Notes: generated by a model not told the origin, from the letters alone. DNA of 33,303 nt from a bacterium (GCA_030528665.1 JAUMYK010000011.1:1-33303); one strand, 5' to 3'. Shown: positions 17,346 through 27,435, numbered from the stretch's first letter. Numbers and translations are program-made.

Positions 17346-17373
17346 CTTATATAGTTTTATTGCTTTTTTGCAA
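17346..17373 (-). promoter_or_regulatory. Leftward (late operon) promoter candidate
   Basis: On the minus strand TTGCAA (17373-17368) and TATAAG (17351-17346) are 16 bases apart. The TTGCAA is part of the inverted repeat TATTGC-N6-GCAATA, which could be an operator. The promoter sits in the divergent gap between the HNH gene and the integrase. Confidence 0.45.
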
Positions 17374-17388
17374 TAGAATATCATTTTT

Positions 17389-17417
17389 TTGCATTTTTTT
17401 AAAAAATCAGTTATAAT
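17389..17417 (+). promoter_or_regulatory. Integrase promoter
   Basis: TTGCAT (17389-17394) and TATAAT (17412-17417) with a 17-base spacer give a good sigma-70-type promoter reading into the integrase gene about 67 bases further on. Confidence 0.65.
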
Positions 17418-17483
17418 TATCCTTGCAACAAACGAAATTCCGTGATACTTAAAGACTTTTTAGTTTTTAAGTTTTTTGATAAA

Positions 17484-18458
17484 ATGAAAATAACGAAAGC
17501 ATTTCCTGAGCACTTTAAGGAATATATGACCTATGTAAAAAGATGGAAAGAAAAGCCAATTGAAGAGAATATCCGCAATGTACAAAGGTTTATCAACCGA
17601 CTCACAGAACAGAAAGTAGAAGAAATCGAAGCCATCCAATTCAGAGACATCATCGACTACCAAGTCCACCTCAGTCAGCAGAAAGCCTGACCAACCTCTC
17701 GCAATCCTTGAGGATTATTAGCTCCATCTAACGTACAACACAATATCTCATCAATCAAAAACTTTTTCAGATTCACAAACGCCTATTATGACATCTGAAT
17801 TTCTGCTACTAGAATTGAACTCCCAAAAGTTCCAAAACCTAAAGTAGAATACCTTACTTACGATGAAATTGGACGAATTATGAAATATATAGATGAGCAT
17901 ACTCCGAGATACGACATCAAGATCAGAAACCTACTGATCATAAAAACCGCTTTCACAACCTGAATGAGAAAATCAGAAATCCTCAATCTCAAGTTCTCCG
18001 ATATCAGACCAGGAACAAATGAAGTCCAAATTATCGGAAAATGAGGCAAGGTCAGAACGGTTTTTGTGACCGACTCCCTCAAACAAGACATCCTCTATTA
18101 CAAACAGATCAGACAAACACCCCAAAAACGAAGTAAAAGAGCCCCTCTCGTACCAAAAGATGATCAAGGATATATCTTTGCCTGCCACTCCGATCCTCAT
18201 TATGGACAACATCTCTCCAGCACCTCAATCCATAATGTCGTCAAACAGTTCACAGACGAATTTGAAGCGGAATTTGGACATTCTTTTTCGCTCCACTCCT
18301 TTAGACACGGCTTTGCCACAGAGGCAATCAAAGCTGGAACACAACTTGCCCTTCTCAAGGAGCTTTTAGGACACAGTGACATCGCGACAACAATGAGATA
18401 TGTACACCTCAATAATGCTGACCTTTACAAGGCTTGGTCGAACATTCCAAAGATATAA
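17484..18458 (+). CDS. int: Tyrosine recombinase / phage integrase
   Basis: A 324-residue site-specific recombinase. Residues about 1-75 are the SAM-like core-binding domain (FPEHFKEYMTYVKRWKEKPI). The catalytic domain has all expected residues: Arg about 162 in TTGMRKSEILNLKFSDI, Lys about 186 in IIGKGGKVRTVFV, His about 271 and Arg about 274 in SLHSFRHGFATEAI, His about 297 in LLGHSDIATTMRYVH and Tyr about 306 in the same stretch. Five TGA codons fall at family Gly positions, such as T-G-M-R and G-K-G-G-K. ATG 17484 is preferred to GTG 17442. The gene ends 157 bases before the tRNA 3' fragment, the usual place for a prophage integrase. Confidence 0.95.
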
Positions 18459-18481
18459 TCCAAAAAAACGAAAAAACTCTT

Positions 18482-18513
18482 GATTTTACATAGAAATTAT
18501 GTAAAATCTTTTT
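18482..18513 (+). terminator. Integrase terminator
   Basis: Perfect 11-bp stem GATTTTACATA / TATGTAAAATC with a five-base loop followed by five T. Confidence 0.93.
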
Positions 18514-18546
18514 CGTCATCAAGAAAACATTGATGCAATAAAATAC

Positions 18547-18618
18547 GACCAACTTCAAGACTGGTAAAAATTAGTTACAGTCTGTTAAAAGGAAAGACAG
18601 ACATCTAACTAATTGGTC
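18547..18618 (+). repeat. Nested inverted repeats next to the attachment site
   Basis: Three arm pairs nest inside one another: GACCA (547-551) with TGGTC (614-618), ATTAGTT (570-576) with AACTAAT (607-613), and GTCTGT (580-585) with ACAGAC (597-602). The right arm runs into the tRNA fragment. It may be an integrase/excisionase arm region or a structured RNA. Confidence 0.5.
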
Positions 18619-18646
18619 GCTGGTTCAAGTCCAGCTAGGCCCACCA
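18615..18646 (+). other. Attachment site: 3' end of a tRNA gene (probably tRNA-Ile)
   Basis: GGTC, the T-arm GCTGG-TTCAAGT-CCAGC, the acceptor 3' strand TAGGCCC, discriminator A and CCA are present. No matching 5' acceptor (GGGCCTA) occurs within 300 bases upstream. So this is a displaced 3' tRNA end, as left by phage integration into a tRNA gene. The acceptor sequence is the one commonly seen in bacterial tRNA-Ile(GAU). With the element lying to the left, the intact tRNA copy should sit at its left end outside the window. Confidence 0.75.
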
Positions 18647-18656
18647 CTAAAAAGGC

Positions 18657-18684
18657 TTGAAATTAGAGAAGGAAACATTATATT
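18657..18684 (+). promoter_or_regulatory. Promoter of tRNA-Gly
   Basis: TTGAAA (18657-18662) and TATATT (18679-18684), spacer 16, with the expected start point about 10 bases before the tRNA. Confidence 0.5.
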
Positions 18685-18702
18685 TACAAAGCAATACTAT
18701 TT

Positions 18703-18779
18703 GCGGGTGTAACTCAATTGGCTAGAGTGCCTGCCTTCCAAGCAGACTGTTGCGGGTTCGAGTCCCGTCACCCGCTCCA
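18703..18779 (+). tRNA. tRNA-Gly (anticodon UCC), CCA encoded
   Basis: Acceptor stem GCGGGTG / CACCCGC, D arm ACTC...GAGT, anticodon loop CTTCCAA on stem CTGC/GCAG, T arm GCGGG-TTCGAGT-CCCGT, discriminator T and encoded CCA. It reads GGA/GGG codons. It is not the tRNA-Gly(UCA) required for UGA decoding; none was found in the window. It is the first complete gene right of the prophage. Confidence 0.95.
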
Positions 18780-18785
18780 TTAGGA

Positions 18786-18809
18786 ATTTCAGCTCAGGCT
18801 GAGATTTTT
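18786..18809 (+). terminator. tRNA-Gly terminator
   Basis: Stem ATTTCAGC / GCTGAGAT (8 bp, one G-T) with loop TCAG and five T. Confidence 0.85.
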
Positions 18810-18955
18810 CGTTTTAATCTTTTATCCTCCATATACAACTATAGAGGCATAGGTTCGAGTCCTCTATCATTCATCATGATAACTTTCCTCAATACCCTAC
18901 TGAAGGAAACAACTAACACAATAAATTTTTACTTTCTAAAACGCTACCAAACACG

Positions 18956-19543
18956 TTGACTACCACACCTCATACTTGAACATCAAAAAAAATATATAAA
19001 TATGAAGTAAAATTAAAGACTGCTGAAGGTAAAAAATTATATCAACTCCTAGCTGAATGCAGATCCAAGTTGGCGAAAGAAACTCAGAAAGAAGCGTATA
19101 TGATTGTTGGAAATAGAACGTTAAATCTCATGGCTGCTTGCAAACCAACAACAAAAGCACTAATGATGAAAATCCCTTGAATTGCAGAAGTCAAATATGA
19201 ACAATTTTGAGAACTCTTTTTAGATATTATCAAAGGAGAAGGCTATCAGGAATCAGATTTCATCTCTCTTGACCACTTTATCAATCCACTTTGGCACGAA
19301 AAACACACTCAACAAAGCTCATCTAAGCATCATGAAGATAAACGGGCAAAAATAGAAATAAGAGCGTTAGAGCTTTTAAAACATGGGATACAAACTCAAG
19401 AAGAACTGATGAAAAAGTTAGACGAGTATGCAGAAATGGAAAAATCAAAAGAAAAACTAAAATATCAAGAAGCCTTACGAGCAATTCAAAAACACATAGA
19501 CCATATTAAACTCGCCCTAAAAAGCCCCAACACACAACACTAA
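18956..19543 (+). CDS. HRDC-domain protein (5' end uncertain, possible frameshift)
   Basis: The frame ending at TAA 19541-19543 carries a clear HRDC domain, the RecQ/RNase D C-terminal nucleic-acid-binding fold: YQLLAECRSKLAKETQKEAY, MIVGNRTLNLMAACKPTTKA, then MMKIPGIAEVKYEQFGELFL. The Gly of IPGIAE and of QFGEL are TGA codons. A helical, charged C-terminal extension of about 90 residues follows. No good start lies in frame (TTG 18956 is used here). A second frame from ATG 18877 (MITFLNTLLKETTNTINFYF) runs to 19014. It would join in the -1 frame at the A8 tract near 18985-18992, giving LEHQKKIYKYEVKL. So this is either a frameshifted gene, a slippage site, or a gene trimmed by mobile-element activity. 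Confidence 0.72.
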
Positions 19544-19554
19544 AATACTAATCC

Positions 19555-20703
19555 TTAACGCTGAATACGCTCATACAACTCCCACAACTGCTCAAACTGC
19601 AGCTCTCGATCAAAATGCTTGACAGGAAGCGGATCAAAATCAGATTTCCTAACACGCCTAATTGCATCAACAATCGCCTGCCCATCTCCAGGAGGAATAA
19701 GTACTACCTTACCTCCAACGACCTCAGGCAAGGAAGCAACCGCCGTAGTAATCAAAGGCGTACCTAAACTCAAGGTCTCAGTATGTACAGAGCCAAATCC
19801 TTCGGACAATGAAGGAGCAATTACACAGTCAACCGCTCCTACCAAAGCTCTCAACTTCTCCTTCTCCATCCCAGTCCATACCTGCAAACGCTTAGCCTGC
19901 TCTAGAGGTAAATCAGCTCTCATCTCCTCAATACCTTGCAGAATCTCAGCTGTCCTTTTTGCTGGAATACAATTCAAAATCAACTGAAGATCAGGGAAAG
20001 TCTGCAATATCTCAGGAATCATTGCAATCAATATATCAATTCCTTTTGAAATCCCCGTATGCCCAAAATAAAGCAAGTTCCAATGCCCTTTAAGCGCAAA
20101 ACGCTCTGCAATCCTAGATTGGAACTTGGCATCCAGCGCCTTCGGATTCCAAAACGCAGTATCTACACCATTCAAGATAAGTTTGAGCTTGTGATCTGGG
20201 ATATTGTAACAAAGCCTTAACGCATTCAAAGTATAGAGTGAGACACAGTGATAACAATCATACGGCAGTTGAAAAATCAAAAATTCAAAAAACCTGAAAA
20301 CAACAGCATGATACCAGACTTTATAGCGATACCACAATTGAGCAAAGACCTCGTGTACTGTAATCAGAATTTTTTTACTATACCACCATGCAAGGAGTGC
20401 AGCAGGAATCGCACCTCCATAGGTACTGGTATGAATCAAATCTATCCTATATTGCTGCAAAAGCTTCCTCCCAGCCCAAAATGCGGACCAAACAAATCAT
20501 CTTCTACTGGTCCCGCTCCTAAAGATATGCAGATTGCCCTGCAACTCTTCACAAGGAAGTTGAGGATCATAGTGCGAGGTCAAAACAATCGCTTTCCAAC
20601 CTTTTTGGAGCGTACGGCTGATAATCTGCTCAAAAACGGTCTCCACACCTCATCTATGCGGAAGATAATAATCCAAGATATACAGTACCGTTTTACTCAT
20701 CAT
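19555..20703 (-). CDS. Glycosyltransferase family 4
   Basis: A 382-residue GT-B fold enzyme. The N-terminal acceptor domain opens MMSKTVLYILDYYLPHRGGV, with the family 'P..GG.E' motif; its second Gly is TGA at 20650-20652. DLIHTSTYGGAIPAALLAW and KILITVHEVFAQLW follow. The C-terminal nucleotide-sugar domain has LKLILNGVDTAFWNPKALD, LLYFGHTGISKGIDILIAMI and the E-x7-E motif PSLSEGFGSVHTETLSLGTP. It should transfer a sugar from an NDP donor, at the inner membrane face, to a surface glycan. Only two TGA codons occur, both near the start. It is convergent with the HRDC gene (11-base gap) and lies downstream of pheT on the same strand. Confidence 0.92.
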
Positions 20704-20769
20704 CACCCAAACACTAAAATCAGATTTTTTTATCTTTTTATGTCATAGTTAGATTTTCTCATAAATCCC

Positions 20770-23280
20770 CTAAGACCTCAGTTTAGCTCATGTTTTTTCA
20801 GCTCTTTTGATAGCGTCTTGAAGCACTTGACTAATATCTTCTGTAGTCATGCTACCATCCCCCTTAATCTTCAGCTGAAGAGAGATCGATTTTTTATCCT
20901 CTCCTAGATTTTCCCCTTGGTAAAGATCAAAAACCTGAACCTCCATTACATTTGGCATTTTCTCTAATGTTTCAACCAAAGGACCAAAATCTTGCTCTTT
21001 TTGAAGGGTAAAGGAAAGATCTCTCCATACCATTTGATCTTGCAAAGTTTCATAGTCTTTTTCATAACTCTGTTGTCCCATCAATGTCTTAAGGAGATCA
21101 AGATTAAGCTCAAATACCACAAACTGAGCTGTTTCTGGAAACTTATTATTTTTAAGAACAAGCGGATGTAAACTCGCAAGATACCCAATCTCCAAAGGAA
21201 CTGCCCCATTTCTGAGAATGATTTTAGCCTGTTTTTTGGGATGAAAGTAAGAGAAATCTGACTTTTCAAAGCTGATTTTTCATTTCACTCCCAATACTTC
21301 TAAAATAAGCTTTAAAACTGACTTCATCTCTAAGATTGGATCATCTTTCCACTCAGAGAGCTGCTTAAGATAAATACACGCCCCAAGAGTAAGCTCCTCA
21401 TTGATCGCTTCCTCAGCATACCTAGAGTCAATACCTTGAGGATCAAGAGGTTTGTTTTTATTCCATGTTTTTCAAATATCATAGATTCTAAAGCCTTCAA
21501 AAAATTTGCTATTCCTTTGAGCAAGAGGAATAAAGTTGTAAAGCATCCTATCTCTCAAAACCGGAAATTCTGGATTAAGCGGATTCTGAAGATGATAAAG
21601 AGCTTGAGAACCGCCTCATAACTGCTGCACAAGGATCTCACTCGTCCAAGGATAAGTCTCAATTTGATCAAACTTCAACTGCTCTACCAACAGCTCCTCC
21701 ACAATTCTCGCAATTTTTACTTCAGGGCTGAAGGGCTGATCCTTAAGCTGAGCCAAAAGTGGCTGTTCAGCAATCTGATCATAGCCCCATACTCTAGCAA
21801 TCTCCTCAGCAATATCCTCACGAATATTGATATCATCTGGACTCCTCCATACAGGCACACTCAGTTGGTTCTGCATAACTTCAAATCCAAGTGCCTTGAG
21901 AATTGCAGTTGCCTTCATAGTAAATTCAGGCTGAGAAGTTCCAAAAATAAGATTTTCCAAAGCATTTCGATCAACTTCAATCAGTTTATGATGATGAGGA
22001 TTAAGACCTGAAGCCAAAGCATATCCTAGCCCTCAAATCTCGTAAGATCCAAGATCCTTAGCATAAAATTTAAGCTCATCCAAAAAAAGCAACAGCGAAT
22101 ACAGACTAAAGACAGGATTGATATTTTTTTCAAATCTTAGTTCAGCATCGGTTCTCAAGCCTAATCTCGTACCTGTCTTTCTTACTACTACTGGATCAAA
22201 ATTAGCAATTTCAACTAAAATATTTTTAGTATGCTCAGTGATTCCACTTGAGAGACCGCCAATCACCCCAGCCAAAGCCAAAATCTTCTCCTCGTCAGCA
22301 ATAACCAAATCTGATCCTATCAAATGATGCTCTACTCCAAAAAGATCGAGAAAAGCCTCACCATCCTGAGCATATCTAATAATAATATCCCCCTTTATTT
22401 TATCTGCATCAAAACAATGAATCGGCTGTCCTGAAATTTGCATAAAAAGATTGGAAAAATCCACCCAATTATTCACAGGTTTAGCACCAAGATCTAAAAG
22501 CTGCAAACGAGTAAAAAAATCTGACCTCTTCACATCAATCCCCTCCAGCTGTACAGCAATATAACTCAAAACTGCATCAGAACGAAGCTGAATCTGCTTT
22601 GTAATTTTTTTCTCACTCTGTTCAAGTAAAGCAAGCATATCAGTAGTTTTAAAAGTCTGCATATACTCCAGAGTTTTATTATATCTCTTGAGCGCGTCAG
22701 GATACAAAGCATTCAGCTCAATCGCAGCTCCAAAATGTCCTGTCAAATCAGGTCTATTAGTCAGACTTTTATTATCCACTTCAAAAACCGTCGCATCCAG
22801 CCAAGGAAACTTGTCTGTCAATGCCAATCCAAGGTCTTCCTGCCCTACTTCCAAATCCTCTCCCAAATTCCAAATCCAGTGATGCTCCTGATCCTCAGCA
22901 ATCTCCAACTCCGTTTTAGAACAAATCATCCCCTCAGAATCCACACCTCTCATCGCTCTCTTGGCAATCGTGATCCCTGATGCTGGGAAATGCGTACCTA
23001 CCAAAGCCACTGGCACAAAAATCCCCTCAGCGACATTCGTTCCACCGCAGATAATCTGAAAACTTCAATGTTCACCACAGTATACTTGACAGACATTGAG
23101 CTTATCTGCATCTGGATGCTTCTCGATACGTTGAATCTGCCCAATCACAATTGACTTAGCAATCTTTCTGGTATAAATATCCTCAATTTCGCAAGTTTTG
23201 AGGATCAAATTTTGAGCTATATCCTCAGGACTAGTATTGATCGAAATATATTTTTTGAGAATCTGAAGATGATATTTCAT
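20770..23280 (-). CDS. pheT: Phenylalanyl-tRNA synthetase beta subunit
   Basis: An 836-residue frame, open only with TGA as Gly. Domains in order: N-terminal part MKYHLQILKKYISINTSPED; tRNA-binding/EMAP-like domain with SIVIGQIQRIEKHPDADKLN; GGTNVAEGIFVPVALVGTHF; the B3/B4 editing region (VFEVDNKSLTNRPDLTGHFG, WVDFSNLFMQISGQPIHCFD); B5 with VWRSPDDINIREDIAEEIAR and VWGYDQI; the pseudo-catalytic core (FRIYDIGKTW); and the anticodon-binding FDX-ACB domain ending RAEKTGAKLRS through a TGA at 20788-20790. It pairs with PheS (not in the window) to charge tRNA-Phe. It lies 113 bases downstream of the methyltransferase gene on the same strand. Confidence 0.96.
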
Positions 23281-23393
23281 ACTTATGCACTAAACAAAGA
23301 TAAAAAAATTCTGATTAAGTCTATAGTTTTTGGTTGTGAGTACAAGAGGAATTCAGTTTTTTCTCTTTTTGAAAACAAGGAAATAAAACGAAA

Positions 23394-24986
23394 CTAATGA
23401 AGCACCGAGATCGCCTCAATATGATGGGTGTGAGGAAACAAATCCACCCCCTGCACCTGAGAAAATTGGAAACCTTCCTCCACAAGCAACTCAATATCTC
23501 TCGCCATCGTGATCGGATTACAAGAAATATAGAGCAACTTAAAATCATACTGCCTCTTGAGTGAAGCAAGGTAGGAAATAACATTAGGATGTAGTCCATC
23601 GCGAGGTGGATCGATGATCACCAGTCAGATATTTTGGATTTTTTCTACCAATTCTGGATAATTGACAAGCATTTTTTCGGCAGGAGATGCGACAAAAAAA
23701 GACCTCGATTCGATCCCATTGATCTTGGCATTATGTCGAGCATCGATGATCGCCTTTTCCACAATCTCAACTCCAACCAGTTCTTGACCAATCCCTTGCT
23801 TGAGCATAGAGATTCAAATACTCCCCGTACCACAATACAGATCCAAGATATTTCACTCAATATGCCCAAGCATCTTGATCGCAGCAGAAAACAGTCTCTG
23901 AGCCCCTAGCGTATTTGTCTGAAAAAAAGAAGAAGGAGAAATCCTGAAATGCACTTGATAATCCTGCCCATCACGCCCCTTACCCAATTCGGAAAAGTCC
24001 AACTTTTCATAAATATATCCTTCTCCTCGAAAGGTTTTGATCTCCGTGGTCTGATTATTGACCACATCAGCAAGCCCATTATTATAACTAATCACAAAGC
24101 TAGATACCTGCTCTTGCAAATATGGGTCTGATTTAAACTTTTCGAGTAACTGCTCCCAGAGCTGTGTTTGCTGTTCATTATCCTGTAGATTATTATCTGC
24201 TACGGAAAGATTTACCAAAACTTGACCTGTATTGACCCCCTCTCTCATCACCAAATGACGAAAAAAACCTTGATGCGTTTTTTGATCGTAGACAGGCAGA
24301 CCAGAATCATAACAAAGTTGTTTGATATATGCAAAAAGCTGATTGACTTTAGCACTTACCAATCCACAAGAGTCAATATCCACAATCTTGCTAAACTCCC
24401 CCTGCTTGTGAAATCCGAGATTAAAATCTGCATCAATCTCATACTTTTTCACCCCCTGAGCAAGAAGCTCGCCTTCAGGAGTTCAGGATTTTTTAGCTTT
24501 TCTAAAAGTGTCTGTGAGTTGCTTATACACTCCAAAGCTAAACTCAATCTTATTTCTATAGCCCTGTTGAAGAGGTGAACCAAGAATCGGCAAAAAACTA
24601 ATCTCCTGCTTTTTGGAGAGCTTTGAAAAAGCATCCTTGAGAATCTCAGTTTTCAGCTGCAATTGTGCATCATAATTCATTACCTGCCACTTACAGCCTC
24701 AACAACCAATTTTGTGAGCTGCTTGCTCCCCAGACTGCTCCAGCACAGGCGAAAAAAAATGCGTACAAATCGGCTTTCCATTGATCAGATCCGCATCATA
24801 TTTTTTGATTTCAAGCAGATGTGCCTCGAGATAATCCTTTTTGGACTTCACAATACGCACATCCACAATACTTCCAGGCAAGGCTCCACCTTTGATCAAT
24901 ACCTTTTTGCCATCAGAAAGACTCGCAATGCCGATCCCTCCATAGCCGATCTTGTAAACCTTGAGTCCTTTCAGGATTTTTGCCAT
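23394..24986 (-). CDS. 23S rRNA (uracil-5-)-methyltransferase, RlmD/RumA family
   Basis: A 530-residue enzyme using SAM to make m5U in 23S rRNA (or tRNA; the family cannot be split further here). Parts in order: TRAM domain MAKILKGLKVYKIGYGGIGI with GGALPGSIVDVRIVKSKKDY; a four-Cys iron-sulphur motif with ICTHFF and IGCGGCKWQ; the central domain HFRISPSSFFQTNTLGAQRL; SAM motif I NILDLYCGTGSIGISML (Gly of EGN and GIS by TGA); VIIDPPRDGLHPNV; the catalytic Cys in LLYISCNPITMARDIE (about residue 489); and the general-base Glu in HHIEAISVLH. The start is taken at ATG 24984-24986; an in-frame GTG at 25119-25121 would add 45 poorly fitting residues. Confidence 0.93.
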
Positions 24987-25142
24987 CCCTTTATCAAAAA
25001 AAATAAAAAAAAGCTGACTTTTGATTGCCTTGAGTCTACGGAATTGCTCAATCTTTACAAGAGAATCACCACCCCAAATCCCCTCCTCCCTCACTTCCAC
25101 CAAAACATCATTTTTACACAAAAAGTCAATACAACAGCAAAC

Positions 25143-25158
25143 AAAAAATCAGATTTTT
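25143..25158. repeat. Representative copy of the abundant AAATCTGA / TCAGATTT word
   Basis: This intergenic copy reads AAAAAATCAGATTTTTTA. About 27 copies of the 8-bp core occur in the window on both strands, in coding and non-coding DNA; the positions are listed in the findings. The usual extended form is AAAATCTGAYTTTT. Confidence 0.6.
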
Positions 25159-25241
25159 TATCCTTTTTCTCCTCCACAATAATTATAAAACAACAGACAC
25201 AAAGCCATAAAAATCATAACATCAAAAATCTCCCCCAAAAA

Positions 25242-25269
25242 TTGACAAACACAAAAAAGTATATATAAT
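25242..25269 (+). promoter_or_regulatory. Strong promoter of the SLH-protein gene
   Basis: TTGACA (25242-25247) and TATAAT (25264-25269), spacer 16. Transcription would start near 25277 and leave a leader of about 180 bases. The 473 bases from 24987 to 25459 hold this promoter, one AAATCTGA copy and the leader, but no gene that I can support. Confidence 0.85.
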
Positions 25270-25459
25270 ATCATCGTCAATGAAGCGATAGTACTTCAAC
25301 GACACCACAACATCCACACTTTTGATCTTGGAGAGATGGGATAGTATATTGTACTTGTACTCAAGTAGAATACCATTGACTCTGAGCTCAAAACATTGTC
25401 TTGGTCTAAGGAATAAAAAGGTTCTACACACAAGCCATTTTATTCTTACCACCGACAAG

Positions 25460-26893
25460 ATGAACAACTCAGCCAAAAACAATACTTTTGGTGGAGCTTG
25501 GAAAATTTTAGCTATTGTAGTGATCTGCGGATATACTTTGTCCACAGTGCTTGCTTTTGATAGTAAAGTACTACCGTCTCAGGCATCCACTCCAGCAGCA
25601 AACACTCCTAGCCTCCAAAAGGAAATCGAAACTGATGTTGCTCTGAGTGCAAAAAAAGTATGGACAAGTATTTTGGATTTTATGCAAGGAGGACTAGATA
25701 CTTCCGAAACCTCTTCAGCAGAACCCAAAAGCGATGCTACCTCAAAAGCTCAAAAACCTGAGGTACCACTCGTAAAACCACTTTTACCTCAGAGTGAATC
25801 TCAGATTTTGCCTGCTTTTTCTGACATCAGCGATGATGAAAACAAAGCAAGTATTGAAATTTTGGCAAGTATTGGGCTGATCAAAGGCGGAGAACAAGGA
25901 AAATTTTTTCCTCACAACTATGTACGCTGTAGTGATTTCACCAGAGTGCTGGTAGACCTTTACAGACATCTGCTCTGATATCCACTCGAGAGCCACTATG
26001 GTCTGAGTGATCATAAGCTCCTGAGTCTCAGCTACACTGATCCCCTTTTGATCAAAAAACTCAACACCGCACAAGAGCTTGGTCTCCTGCAGCATATGGA
26101 CACCCTCTCTCGAGATAGTCCAATTACTCCAGCCCAAGCACAGCAGCTCATTAACAATACCCTCAATCTCAATCCCTATCTCGGTCAAAAAGAGAAGGTA
26201 GATCTGATCGATACTTCTGCATCAGTCCTTACCAAATCAGAAATGGCCAGATATCTAGTAACCGTTTTCCAATTGGAAAAAAGTATCATACCGCATATTT
26301 TCAATGATATTAGCAATCATAGCTACCACTCGGCTATTGCCAAACTTGCACAGCTCGGGGTAGTGGCTGGTAAGAATGGAAATTTCTATCCAGACAACTA
26401 TGTTCTGCGCTGAGATGGCATCATTATGATCGCAAACAGCCTGCTTGCACAACAGTGAAAAGCACTGATTATCCCTGATTTTATCCATATTGAAAATATC
26501 CATGATACAACCTATTTTGCAGCCTATGCTCCCCATTTGGAATATCTGCTTACGCATGAGATATGAGATTTTCTACTTCATCCTCAACAGTCAGGATATC
26601 TGTTTTTACCTACTGCTCAGCTTACTAAGTGAGAGGCTTATACACTCATTTCCCAAGCTGCTAGAGTTAAGTTACTCAATGTGGATCCAGGAGAGTCCGC
26701 CAAACCAATCACGAGATGAGAGTTGGCAAACCTAATCGTTGAAGTCTTTGATTTCAAACCCAGTGAGGACAGTCCCAAACTTGTCCCCAAACCGCTCCCC
26801 CCTACCACATCAAGCAACCTCTATGCCCAGCGCAGAGAAGAAAAAAAAGGTATTTTAGTCTCTTTTTTCAAAGATATGCTAGATACCCTCTAA
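25460..26893 (+). CDS. SLH-domain surface/envelope protein
   Basis: A 477-residue exported protein. The N-terminus has a membrane segment/uncleaved signal (AWKILAIVVICGYTLSTVLA, about residues 14-33). A Pro/Ser/Thr-rich linker follows. Then come S-layer-homology-type repeats: FSDISDDENKASIEILASIG with KFFPHNYVRCSDFTRVLVDL; FNDISNHSYHSAIAKLAQLG with NFYPDNYVLRGDGIIMIANS; and a weaker third unit AYAPHLEYLLTHEIGDFLLH. SLH domains anchor proteins to cell-wall polymers. TGA codons are read as Gly at several repeat turns (for example LRGDG and LLGYP). It starts at ATG 25460 under a strong promoter, suggesting high expression. What it displays is unknown, since no other domain is visible. Confidence 0.88.
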
Positions 26894-27070
26894 TCTCTCA
26901 AGAAATGAATCCTCTTAAGTAAAAAAATAAAACTGACCACAATGGACACCCCCTTGCAATATCAAGATTCCCTTATACTCAAGGGAGACCTCCATATACA
27001 GCGATTCCTTCGCGTAAGTCAGCTTCACTTCTTTTTGCTGCTATGCCAGCATTTTACCTTCTTATGTACG

Positions 27071-27391
27071 ATGATCATGAAAAAAACAGATTTCAAGAGA
27101 TACAATAACTATACTGCAAACCTAGCAGATGGACTTGAGCTTAATGAAGCAGAAAAGATGCAAAGAACCAGTGCAAAAACCAGAAAACTTGAGCAAAATA
27201 GAGCTTGGCTTAAAAGTCAGGAAGCTGAACTTGCCTCGCTTACTGCTCAGACCAATGAAGCACTCCTTGATACTTTGGAGACCAAGAGCAATCTCACTGC
27301 CAAAGTCAGACAGCTAAAACTCCAAACCAAAGACAATTTGCATCAGGTATTCACGCTCAACAAAGATAATGAAGTTGCTCGTGTAGCCTAA
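27071..27391 (+). CDS. Small coiled-coil protein (unknown)
   Basis: A 106-residue, almost fully helical, charged protein: MIMKKTDFKRYNNYTANLAD, LELNEAEKMQRTSAKTRKLE, LASLTAQTNEALLDTLETKS, KVRQLKLQTKDNLHQVFTLN. The heptad pattern indicates a coiled coil over about residues 25-95. An in-frame start at 26942 is possible but adds hydrophobic residues that do not fit. It contains no TGA and is closed by a strong terminator. The 177 bases between it and the SLH gene show no other gene. No family recognised. Confidence 0.65.
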   Translation: MIMKKTDFKRYNNYTANLADGLELNEAEKMQRTSAKTRKLEQNRAWLKSQEAELASLTAQTNEALLDTLETKSNLTAKVRQLKLQTKDNLHQVFTLNKDNEVARVA

Positions 27392-27404
27392 TTTCATTCC
27401 AATC

Positions 27405-27435
27405 AAAACCCTTACCAGCTCGTGTAGGGGTTTTT
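27405..27435 (+). terminator. Intrinsic terminator
   Basis: Stem AAAACCCTTAC / GTAGGGGTTTT (11 pairs, one G-T) with an 8-base loop and five T, 14 bases after the coiled-coil gene. Confidence 0.93.

Larger units (their letters stand above)
1..18646. mobile_element. Integrated siphovirus-like prophage (right part)
   Basis: The segment carries a nearly complete HK97-type head and tail gene set on the minus strand, a tyrosine integrase on the plus strand, and a 3' tRNA fragment directly after the integrase. The left end lies outside the window, so the intact tRNA and the early, replication and lysis genes are not seen. The phage genes use in-frame TGA for Gly just as the chromosomal genes to the right do, so the phage is adapted to the recoded host. 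The right boundary is placed at the CCA end of the tRNA fragment. That boundary is inferred from the usual integration pattern and was not confirmed by comparison with an empty site. Confidence 0.85.

Noticed and set aside
18400..18646. The 3' tRNA end as the tail of a complete tmRNA gene
   Set aside because: No 5' acceptor complementary to TAGGCCC lies in the preceding 300 bases, which are integrase coding sequence. A tmRNA origin of the fragment cannot be fully excluded.
18841..18880. A second tRNA (ATAGAGG...GGTTCGAGTCC...CCTCTAT)
   Set aside because: Only a T-loop-like stretch is present; there is no D arm, anticodon arm or matching acceptor. At most a degraded remnant.
20248..20748. A 166-aa plus-strand frame
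   Set aside because: It lies opposite the glycosyltransferase gene, whose residues are conserved; low-complexity shadow reading.
24663..25268. A 201-aa plus-strand frame
   Set aside because: It is antisense to the methyltransferase N-terminus (TRAM and Cys motifs) and has a Thr/Asn/Lys-rich unconserved composition.
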